A stretch of DNA of 64,000 nt from Macrostomum hystrix (lineage: Eukaryota; Platyhelminthes; Macrostomidae). The stretch covers positions 2,211,501 through 2,275,500 of the forward strand of contig CATNEN010000041.1 in the NCBI GenBank assembly GCA_950097015.1, written 5' to 3'. Numbering within the stretch: position 1 is the first letter of the stretch; each line of letters opens with the position of its first letter. The notes below the pieces were generated by a model. That model had not been told where the DNA came from. It ran no database searches and saw only the letters and a list, made by a program, of their open reading frames with translations. A program made the position numbers and the translations under genes. Shown here piece by piece: positions 34,401-46,400 of this stretch.

Positions 34401-37400
34401 TGGAATGTCACTAGCGAGCCACTGAACCCGTTGCACAGAATGCCCGGCCTCGTCCTTCTACTTCAACGGTCAGTGCTACTATGCGGGCAAAGAGCCCCCG
34501 CGGCACCGGGCTCTGGGCCTGAAGCTCTGCCGAAGCGTTAACTGGATGGACAGAGGCGGCATATTTTTGCCGCGCTCCTTCGAGGACAACATAATCGTGA
34601 CCATGGCGGCCCTGCAGTTTGCCGGCTCACTGGATAGCACGTTCTTGGTTCACCTCGGCTTGACAAAGACCAGCAGCGGCTGGGTGAGCGAGGAAAAGCC
34701 TGGCTTGGCTTTAAAATGGAGCTTCTTTGAGCCGTTCCAGATTCAGCCGGAGCACACTGTAGTGCTGGCCAACCTAAGCCGTATGAGCTGGTGGGGCTCC
34801 GTCAACGCGTCCCTGCCCGCCCACACCATCTGCGAAGTAACTGCAGGTGATCCTTCGTAATAGCTGGAAAGGTGCCAATAAGCCGTAGCCAGGAGAGACA
34901 AATGCGTTGTTGTAGAAAAACTTTGCGAATGAAAATTTAGTTGCTTTCAATAAAAAAAGTATTTTAGCTAGAATAGAAGATTTAAGTGACAATATTGTCT
35001 TCATCCGCTAACCGGGAGCAGTTCCTCTTCCAGGCCGCAGGCAGAACCGAAGCTGCGATGAGCCCTACTTTCTGCCGGTGCCGGACAGGAGCTACGGCGC
35101 TGTCTCACAGTCGGAACTCAGCAAGTCAGCTGACAACATCAGCCTCTTTGACGCGACCAGGCAGTGTATGGAAGGCTCAGTTGCAGGCACCAGTTGCAAC
35201 TATGTAGTCCAGAACCAGACGCATTTTGCCATGTCGAATAAGCCCGTCCGAGGCTTCTACCCGTTCCAGAGCGAGAAGCTGGGCAGCTACACGGGCTTCT
35301 TCGTATTCTGCCGCTGTGAGTTCGTTTGCTGCCTGATTCTGACTCAACAACGGCTGTATAGACTGCACAGTGTACTACCCAGCTTGCCACATGGCTTGGA
35401 GCAACCCGTGTGTACCACAAGCCCATGCCTACCACAAACCCCCGCCTACCACAAACCCATGCCTAACACAAACCCCTGCCTACCACAAACCCATGCCTAA
35501 CACAAACCCCTGCCTACCACAAACCCCTGCCTACCACAAACCCCTGCCTAACACAAACCCCTGCCTACCACAAACCCCTGCCTACCACAAACCCCTGCCT
35601 AACACAAACCCCTGCCTACCACAAACCACTGCCTAACACAAACCCCTGCCTACCACAAACCCCTGCCTACCACAAACCCCTGCCTACCACAAACCCCTGC
35701 CTACCACAAACCCCTGCCTACCACAAACCCCTGCCTACCACAAACCACTGCCTAACACAAACCCCTGCCTAACACAAACCCCTGCCTACCACAAACCACT
35801 GCCTAACACAAACCCCTGCCTACCACAAACCCCTGCCTACCACAAACCCCTGCCTACCACAAACCCCTGCCTACCACAAACCCCTGCCTACTACAAACCC
35901 CTGCCTAACACAAACCCCTGCCTACCACAAACCCCTGCCTAACACAAACCCCTGCCTACCACAAACCACTGCCTAACACAAACCCCTGCCTACCACAATC
36001 CCTGCCTACCACAAACCCCTGCCTACCACAAACCCCTGCCTACCACAAACCCCTGCCTACCACAAACCCCTGCCTACCACAAACCCCTGCCTACCACAAA
36101 CCCCTGCCTAACACAAACCCCTGCCTACCACAAACCCCTGCCTACCACAAACCCCTGCCTACCACAAACCCCTGCCTACCACAAACCCCTGCCTACCACA
36201 AACCCCTGCCTAACACAAACCCCTGCCTACCACAAACCCCTGCCTACCACAAACCCCTGCCTACCACAAACCCCTGCCTACCACAAACCCCTGCCTACCA
36301 CAAACCCCTGCCTAACACAAACCCCTGCCTACCACAAACCCCTGCCTACCACAAACCCCTGCCTACCACAAACCCCTGCCTACCACAAACCCCTGCCTAC
36401 CACAAACCCCTGCCTACCACAAACCCCTGCCTACCACAAACCCCTGCCTAACACAAACCCCTGCCTACCACAAACCCCTGCCTACTACAAACCCATTCCT
36501 ACCACAAACCACTGCCTACCACAAACCCCTGCCTACTACAAACCCATGCCTACCACAAACCCCTGCATACCACAAACCCCTGCCTACTACAAACCCATGC
36601 CTACCACAAACCCCTGCCTACCACAAACCCCTGCCTACCACAAACCACTGCCTACCACAAACCCCTGCTTACCACAAACCACTGCCTACCACAAACCACT
36701 GCCTACCACAAACACATTTTTACAACAAACCCCTGCATACCACAAACTGCAGTTGGCCCAGAAAGTACAAGCCCCACTCCTCAAACCAGTCAAATTCATT
36801 TTGTTGAGAGAGAAAGAGTGCTTTTCGTTCCCGAATATGCGAACCTGAAACGCAAACCAACGGAAGCTTTACTTGTAAAGGCCTGTCGTATGATGGCAGT
36901 TGCGAGCTGGCGTACCCCTAACTGAACAGCTTTCGTGTGCGCCATCTGATTAAACTTAACAATGAAGGGCCGAAAGAAGTGTGAGATTTCATTCTGTATT
37001 TATTATTATTATTACTAATCTTAAGCGTCTGATGTCGAGAAAGTGTTCGCAAACTTCGCCAAGACAACTAGAACGTCCAACCCGGCTGTGGGAACGACCG
37101 GCGTACCTCTAGCAGCGGGCAGTTTCTGGAGTGGCACTGAGCTTGTCGTAAGTGGCAGCTGCATTCCATTAGGAGCAAATTAGTTAAGCTATTTAAAAAT
37201 GTATAAAATACGTGCTGATCAATGTAACGCATGGCCATGTGACTGTGCTCTTGCAGATGAAGTTGCCAGCAAAGTATCTGCTAGATAGTGTGCTCATGAT
37301 GTGCTACATTTCAAACTCAATGTTTGGCAGCCAGGATCTCAAATTTGTAATGGAATTTTTTAACTACAATTTCAACTCGTGGGAAATGACGTCCAACGAC

Positions 37401-40400
37401 TTCAAGAGTGGAGTGCCGGTGAGTCTTGGACCAATTCGTGTGGCTTCCAATCATTGTTACGAATTTTGTTACGACTCCTTCAACCTGGAATCCAACGAAG
37501 ATTTAAAATGCCTCCCGCGCTACGGAAATTGAAACCGAGTCTTATACCATATTCGCAGGCACCGGTGGTCATCCCGAAGGCATCGATATTCACTCCGATG
37601 TACTACCTGATCGTCAATGCCGCCTTCAGCGACAGTCTTCGATTGACGACAACTTGGGATCGCAGCGTTGGGATCAAAATGGATCTGTATGCAAGAATGA
37701 AGAACATAAGCGGTAGGACAGTTTTTACGAGTATATTGAGAATAACGTGTGATACTTGCTCACATTGTACTTATGTATGTACATGCGACATTTAGCAGCC
37801 CTCGCTATGCAAGAGAGTATCTCTCCTTTGGTAGACTTGACTCTGTCTCGTCTCTGCCAGTTAGCTAGCAGCCACAACACTTTAATTGATATACGTGAAG
37901 CTGATCCAAATTGGATTGCGATCGCTTTTACACTATTTATTTGCTACTCTTTCACAAGTGCAGTTGGGTGTTTCTTTTAACGCAGAGCTATCTTCGACCG
38001 CCTGCAATCGCTCGCAGTCAGTGGTGCTGGAGCATCCTTACTTCGGAGTCGCCACGCTGCCCTGCTATCGAAGCTCCATTGTCGTGTACCAGAAGCTTTC
38101 GGCAAGCCTCGAGACCGGACGAGCTGCAGTCGACTACCGTCTCGGTTTTGCTCTGAGCCGGCCTGCCATGGACTTCAACTTCGTTCAGGCTGACCAGCTG
38201 AGCTTCTGGACTGGACTGGACTTCTTAGAGCAGTTTCCGTCCTACTTTGCGAGCCAATGGCCTCTGACTCTGAGGCTGGAGGCCTCAAACGCACAGGGAC
38301 TCGGCAAGTATGTGGAGTGCAAGGAGTGGTGGGTCGGGTCCCGCGCAAGCGGCTACCGAATGCATGTGAAAGACTGCCAGACCGGCACTCTGGATGAGTA
38401 CACTTTGGTTGAGCTCGACAAGGCGCAGTTCGGCTTATTCTCTAATCTGTCTTGTGCGCAGCCGCTTTCTTCCTGGTGGCAAAGCCAGTGTGATTCCAAA
38501 AACTTCATCAAGCTGACAGCGGACTCAAATGGAGCGTCCAGGTGGCTTCCGGACCTGCCGGCTGACAGTGGCATGCGAGTTCGCATTCGCTTGTTTCCGC
38601 CTGGCATGATCCCCGGTGAGGCTGTTTTGTTTTCATTCCCGCAATGAAATACTGCTAATTAAAGTAAAAATTAAGAAAGTAGAAGTCATGCCGCAGCTAT
38701 AAAAAAGTTAAAAATACCTATCTACAGCCAGCCTTTGTGCGTATCAGCATGATGACATCCTCATTTCCTACAATTTAGACTCACATCGTGGCGAAATGGG
38801 TGATCCCTGCACAATGGATATCAACTGCAGCAACCAGACGGTCTGCATTCCACAAGGGTCTTCACTCACACCACAGTGTGGGTGTGCCAACCTACAAGAT
38901 CAGAATTCACAGACATGCGACATCACTGTGGACATGAGCATGTTTTTTATCAACGAAACGTTCAATATTCCGCCGATTCGAGGAAGTGCAAGTCAGTTCA
39001 CTGCAATGATTGGAATGAAGTATGCCAGCGGTAGCGCTGAAATACCAGATTCTGCTCCGCCAAAGCCACTCGCGAGGTTCTATTCTTACTTTCTTAACAA
39101 GTCATCCAACGTCTACCCCCCGGTCGATCAGCAGTTGTACTATCAGCACAGTCCCGTGAGAGTAATCGAAGGAGACATTTTCAAAGGACGCAGATTACAC
39201 GATGAATTCTTCTTCACCATCTCAGCCAACTTCAGCATGCCGAAAGGCGGGCAGTGTGTCTCTGCCTCTTACCTGTGTGTCGGCTTTATCGCCACGGAAA
39301 ATGAGACCGTGCGAGACTCAAACCCAGGAAACAATGCGATATGCAAAAATATTGATAGCCAAAAGGTGTGCCAACCAGAAGGTGACACCGCGCTGCTGAA
39401 CCTAACCCTGCTGCACCTGAGCCCAAGTCGGCTTGTGCGGCATCAGAACGTGTCTGCTGCATACCTTCTCACAATTCAAATCAAAGATATCAGCCGACCG
39501 ATTTTGGATTCTGTGACTGAAGACAATTTCGCTGTTTACCTATACCTGGCGACAAGCGACTGTCAGAAAGCTGGAGGCAGCGACAAGACTGTTAAAAACT
39601 GTTTAGCCGAGTCTCTTGATCGCTTTGAGATGCAAACGGAAAACCGAACTTTGCTTAAGATCGGGTACAGCAGTGGAGATGTTTTCACACTGAGTGTTCA
39701 GCCTCCGCCTTTTGAAATCAACCAGACTCAGTGCAACCGCACCTCGCACTTCTGTGTGATGTTTACTAGCGCTGTTAACTCGTCATACTCGGAGCGAAAC
39801 TTCAGCAACAGTGTGGCTTGTCATCCGGTGGAAACGTTCTGCATGATTTGTAAGTGTAACAATGCAGCTGCTTCAATTTTTATCTAGAGCTGATAGAACA
39901 CAGAGTGATTTTTTGTTTTTACTGAATGAATTTGGCTCACGTTAGATTCGTCTTAGTACCTGTCAATACGACAGGAAATTGAGAATTTCATGAGATTCGT
40001 GAATATCAAGTCTTGAATGTCTTGGGCCTTGACGAACAGGTAGACTTCACATTCAAGCCTTGAAATACTAAGGTTTTAGTGGAGTTTTCCACACAAACTG
40101 ATTGGTTCAATTAGGCTGCTCACTTAGCTAATTCCTTACCTGATCATTTTGCATGCAACCATGTGCCTTTTTAGTCTCCGACGTCTCGCTGGAAACTGTA
40201 GCCCTGATTCCGAATACGACAGACCCCTGGGTTCCTGAGTACCGCCACACTGCTTCGTTTTCGCTCGGCGTGCGCCTGGTCAGCGGCTCGAAGATCGACC
40301 CTGTAGTATCGCCCAGTATCAACTTCCAGCCAGAAATTTCGATTATATTTCCCAACTCCTCCGGCCCGCTACTAAACATGGAGAGCGTTGAGTGCATCGA

Positions 40401-43400
40401 GAAGGACAGGACCTTGGGACTTCAGGAAGGTCAAATTGTGTACGTCTTTTGCGACGCCACATTTTTCGTAAGCTTCCAACAGTGCACAACGAAGCAAGTG
40501 ACTCTGCGATTCGGAATGGTGAATTCGGTCAATCCGAGTTACATTGACGCGAACGAAGCGAATAACTGGAAGGATGTTGAAGTTATGAATTTATTCATTT
40601 GCATTGGTGAGATCATAAATGATTGGGTATTCTCGTAATTTGCAAGAATCCAACCACCTAGAATATTATTTCTAATTTTTTGTAGGACTCGCGATTTCCA
40701 ACCCGAGAGTTGTTCATGACACTTACATCTTACCCGATAAGGCAGCAAAGTTTGTCGTACAATGGGACTCTGGGACATATTTGGATTGTCTCATATCCAG
40801 TCAGGATGGTTACAATGCAACATGGAACTGGCAGCGGAACGGATCGATTGATAGCTACCGCGCCTACTCGTTGTCCGTCCAGCACCAATTCACTGGATCT
40901 TATGGAGACTATATTGTTAGCTACAGTTGTGCAAACGAAATTAGCAGCTACAGCGAAAGCAGATCCATCCTATACAATCCTAACCCGATTGATCTCGTCA
41001 TTACGGCTTTGTACGAGCGGCTGCCCGCTCCAAACAACGTAACTTTTGCGTTCGGTATGAAAACTCTGGGCAGTGGATATGTGAGACTAAACTGCACATT
41101 CACATTTTACACGGGCAACGTACAGTCGTATCAAGATCTCAGGTTCTACTTCGGCACTCCACTGAGCATTTCCTACATATATGATCCTGGGAAGTCTGTC
41201 GTAACTTCCTCCGTGCAGTGCTTGAACCCGTGCGGAACGTACAGCAATTCCTACGAATTTCGACTTTACACACCTTTCGAAATCGAAGGTGTTGAAATTC
41301 GGGTCAACGGGACCATCTTGCGCACTAATGAAAAAATCTCAATCCAGATCACGGTTCAGAACGGAACTGACGTCACTTACACCGTAACTATGACTGATGC
41401 AACTAGCAAAGTGATTGTGCACCCAGAGCCCGTTTCATACACACAGTCAATTAATGTTACGCATGCTTTCAATGTGCCTGGGGTCCACCGAATACATGTC
41501 CTCGCCTCGAGTCCGATGAATCGGGAAAGTAATGAATTTTCTGGAATTCTCGTGCAGAATCCCATCGCATCAATGTCTCAGCTGCCACATCAATATGCTG
41601 CGATGCCTAGCATCAACTTCTCGCTAATTCATGGGCCTGTTTTGCCGACAAATGTCACATGCGCAGTAAAACTTCAACGTGAACGCGACCATCAACTACA
41701 AACAATAGCATTTACAAAGTCAAACGAGTTTGTTCTTTTTAACTGCTCTCCGTTGTACATCACAGAGGAAATGCTATTGTCAGTCCATTGCTGGAATCTC
41801 GTCAGCGAGTACCGTAGGAACTCCACTATCGTGTGCGAAGAGGCCGTAGCAGGTCTCGAAGTAAACGTCAGTGAGACGTTCATTGAAGTCATGCAAATAA
41901 TGAACATTACAATCAATGTGTCAAATGGAACAACAGTGACGTATACAACTAATTTTGGTGATTCGTCGCCGAGTTCTGTGTACGTTCATCCAAGCAAGTA
42001 CGCATCTAGCAGTGCAGTACAATTGGCGCACTCTTATGCAACTGCGGGTAACTATGCCGTCTCGGTGAACACATCGAACCCCGTGAGTTCACAGAAAGTT
42101 CTGCTTCAGCCTATATCAGTGCTTAGGCAACTGATTAACGTCTCTGTAAACTACAAGGACACAGTTAATTGGCCCGTGGAAGGCGCGCGCTTCATTGTCA
42201 ACAATATTCCGGAAATGCAAACCGAACTTGTTGTATGCGATTTTCAGTTTTCAAACTTTGGATCCAGAAGAGTTTTTATACAAAACCTGACTAGAAATTC
42301 TGATGCCGTCGTCACATTCGCTTATTCCTTCGAGGCTGTGGGTACACAGGAAGTAAGCATGTGGTGCCGGAATCCAGTCACACCTGATGGAGTGAGGCGC
42401 AATTTTTCACTTGTGGTTTTGAAAGAAAATGTAAAAATTGCCAACTTCACATCGAATGGAACCGTATGGAACGGTGCACCTACTATATTTCTGCTTGATA
42501 TGCTTAGCCTTCCAAACGAAACCTGCATTGAGGTGTTTTACAATGATTCGCTCGTTCCAACTGAAATGCTGGGGTCAACGGAATGGTGTCGTGTTTTTGC
42601 AGATCAAAAAAATGCCAACTATAGTACAATCAATCTGTCTCTAACTAGAATTACGTGGAGTCGAGTCTTACCAACCGTGGGTGTAATTCCTGTTTCAGTT
42701 TTTGCCTACAACAACGTCAGCAACGATTCAGCGCAAACATGGGCTATTGTGATTGACATTCCTTGTGACAAACCGAAGGTAAGACTGTTCGACTCTGCAT
42801 CAACTCTTTTGCAGGCCTCATCTGTGCTGCAAAAAATGAAGTCAGAGCCTGTCAACTTGACTGCGATTGCTCAATATAACTGCTCAAAGCCGACCAACAT
42901 GAGTATCCTCTGGACCGTGGTGTCAGTGCAGTCGTCTGCCCAGCTTCCACTCTGTACAAGCGGCGGCACTCACTGCGAGATACTGCATCGGATCCTACCA
43001 TATGGACTGTACAATGTGTCATTCACTGCGGAACTGACGGCGGACCCTGCACTGAAGGAGACTGTGTGGATCTTGCTGAACATCACAAAGACTCCTTTGA
43101 GTCTTGGAGCGATTGTCGGTCTAGAAGCCGTGTCGTTCAATCAGAGTTTTGTGATGACCGCATCCATGTCAGCAAGAGATCTTGATGTTGAGGACGGTAA
43201 TCTCAGCGGCATGACATTCCAATGGAGCTGCTCGAGACAAGGTGAAGCAGATTCCACCAGCATCATCAGTGTTCCCTCACAGAATGATGTCAGATCAATT
43301 TCTGTTCTGAGAGGATGCTTCGGCAATGGACCAGGAGTCATTCTCGTTGGGAATGCAAGCAGTGCGGGTTCTCTCACAGTCAACTCATTCGAACCTATTT

Positions 43401-46400
43401 CCGAACGGAAGCTATGTGATCCGAGTTCGCTTGACGAAGGACAGCAGAGAGGTTTGGCAGTCGAAAACAGTGTTCGTCCAGTCACAGCAAAGGCCGGTTG
43501 GTCGTCTGAGCTGTAAGCAGAACTGTGACGTCAAAGTTTTAGCCAAGAAGCCGTTCGTGTACAACATTGTGTGCGAGCAGAACTGTGGCCACAAGTTCTT
43601 TGATGTGAGCAGCAACTTGACGATCGCGCGCCTAGATGCCAAGGGAAACGAGCTAGAGTCAGCGGGTCACTTAGCAAACGGTCAGGAGTTGTCCGTTGCA
43701 GCCGGCACGTTGATCGAGAGCTCGTTCTATCGTCTGAGAGGACAGATGTGGAATCTGGGTCAAGAGAGCACGGAGCTTTTTGCCAACGTGATTGTCAATG
43801 GTCCGCCTGTCGGTGGTCACTGTTATGTGGATCCAATAGGTACTTGATCTTAATTATATTTTGGAGTGTTCTCTTTGACTAACCTGACTGGAATGAGTAT
43901 TTTCTATTGAGGCTGCAAACAATCCGTAGTGGCTCGTATTCGTAGTACAATTTTCTACTTGGGATGCTTGCTGGTAGTTGATAACTTGGCTCGTATTCGT
44001 AGTACAATTTTCTACTTGGGATGCTTGCTGGTAGTTGATAACTTGGCTCGTATTCGTAGTACAATTTTCTACTTGGGTTGCTTGCTGGTAGTTGATAACT
44101 TGGCTCGTATTCGTAGTACAATTTTCTACTTGGGATGCTTGCTGGTAGTTGATAACTTGGCTCGTATTCGTAGTACAATTTTCTACTTGGGATGCTTGCT
44201 GGTAGTTGATAACGTGGCTCGTATTCGTAGTACAATTTTCTACTTGGGATGCTTGCTGGTAGTTGATAACTTGGCTCGTATTCGTAGTACAATTTTCTAC
44301 TTGGGATGCTTGCTGGTAGTTGATAACTTGGCTCGTATTCGTAGTACAATTTTCTACTTGGGTTGCTTGCTGGTAGTTGATAACTTGGCTCGTATTCGTA
44401 GTACAATTTTCTACTTGGGTTGCTTGCTGGTAGTTGATAACTTGGCTCGTATTCGTAGTACAATTTTCTACTTGGGATGCTTGCTGGTAGTTGATAACTT
44501 GGCTCGTATTCGTAGTACAATTTTCTACTTGGGATGCTTGCTGGTAGTTGATAACTTGGCTCGTATTCGTAGTACAATTTTCTACTTGGGATGCTTGCTG
44601 GTAGTTGATAACTTGGCTCGTATTCGTAGTACAATTTTCTACTTGGGATGCTTGCTGGTAGTTGATAACTTGGCTCGTATTCGTAGTACAATTTTCTACT
44701 TGGGATGCTTGCTGGTAGTTGATAACTTGGCTCGTATTCGTAGTACAATTTTCTACTTGGGATGCTTGCTGGTAGTTGATAACTTGGCTCGTATTCGTAG
44801 TACAATTTTCTACTTGGGATGCTTGCTGGTAGTTGATAACTTGGCTCGTATTCGTAGTACAATTTTCTACTTGGGATGCTTGCTGGTAGTTGATAACTTG
44901 GCTCGTATTCGTAGTACAATTTTCTACTTGGGATGCTTGCTGGTAGTTGATAACTTGGCTCGTTCGTTATTGGCTCGTTTTTAATCGGATTTTTATCCGT
45001 TATGGGATGAAGAAATTTTTACCTGAGACTGCTTGCCTACCTGGTGTGAATAAAAAATGCGACGTTGCTTCCCAAATTGGATTATTTGTGATTGACTCAA
45101 GTTTTCTATGGATTGAGAATTAGGCACTTGAGTCCAAGGAAATTTCAACTTTGCGGTTTCCTCAGCTACGAAACAGAATGTAGTTTTTTTACCTACTATC
45201 TTCCGGAGCCACGCCTTTATGTGAAAATTTTATGTGAAAACTCCTACTGTCAAATATTTATTTCAGAACTGAATCTAAGGACTCCGGCTCAGCTTGTCTG
45301 CGTCAACTGGACTGAATTCGGAGTCGCTACAGCACCTTTGGCCTACTCAGCAGCGCTGTTCCGGTCTGAGTCACCCCAACCTCTATCTCGATTCACATCG
45401 AGCGGCGCCAGCTTCCCCAGACTGCTGCTGCCCCTCGGAGCAACCAGCGGCTGGGGCACGGTCCAGTTTTTCATCGCGGACTCCTTCGGATATGAAGCGA
45501 CCATCAACATCAACATTTCGGTCAGCATGCTTTGTCATATTTGCTAGAATATTTAGCCTTTTTCTAGCAATGTAATTGAAAGTTTAAACACACGATGCAG
45601 ATTTCAGCCTTGTCTTGCACGTCAATCGAGCTGTTGGTAGATCTGGGAAACTTGCTGAGCTCCGGCAGTTCGGATGTAAGCAGATTCCTGAGCTCCGGAG
45701 ATTACAGCGCCGCTGCGGTTACACTGAATTCCATCGCACTGGTGCTAAATGCCTGGAATGAGGACGCTGAAGGAGCCGCTTCAACGCCGGAAAAGCGGGC
45801 GGCTTTCGACTTGCAGATGGCATCCGTAAAATATTTCATTTGCCTTTCCGGTGGCTAGAAAGCCCGCAAGATTTCTTGCTTGCTGATGCCTGAAATCTCT
45901 AACCTGAATTTCAGATGAGATTGAAGTTTCTAAACTTTGTGGACGCATTCCCCATGAACTACTCAACGGATGCGCTCAAAACTACATCAAATCTTCTGCG
46001 ACTTGGGGTCAATAAGCCGAGCCAGTTGGACATTGCTGGGCAGGTGAGAAATCAAATGACCGATAAAGTTCCGCTTTTTTATTTCGTCTAATCAACATCG
46101 CTGCGTGTTACGACCGGACCTTGTCATTAACCGACCTTCTGGTGTGGCTTGAGGTCTGCCCCTGCCCAGAAAATTCTAATGCTTTCTGGGTCAAACCTTC
46201 ATAATATACTTTAGAACTTTTTAGCTAGTCTGTTTCTTCCACATTTCTTCAGTTAAGCTATTATTATTAAGCACAAAATTGTGCTAGCTGAAAATCCCGA
46301 AACAATAGCTATCCAGAAAGCTGACCTTCCAGCGAAAACGATCAGCGGAGGTGATGCATAATATGAGAAACCATATTTCTACCTTGATCAGGAGCTTGCA

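Noticed and set aside
33829-34425. Possible gene inside intron 4 of polycystin A
   Set aside because: Several short overlapping frames, none recognisable, and an amino-acid composition typical of random frames.
43879-44984. 346-aa and 351-aa ORFs on opposite strands
   Set aside because: Products of the 57-bp intronic array and not in phase with the flanking polycystin exons.
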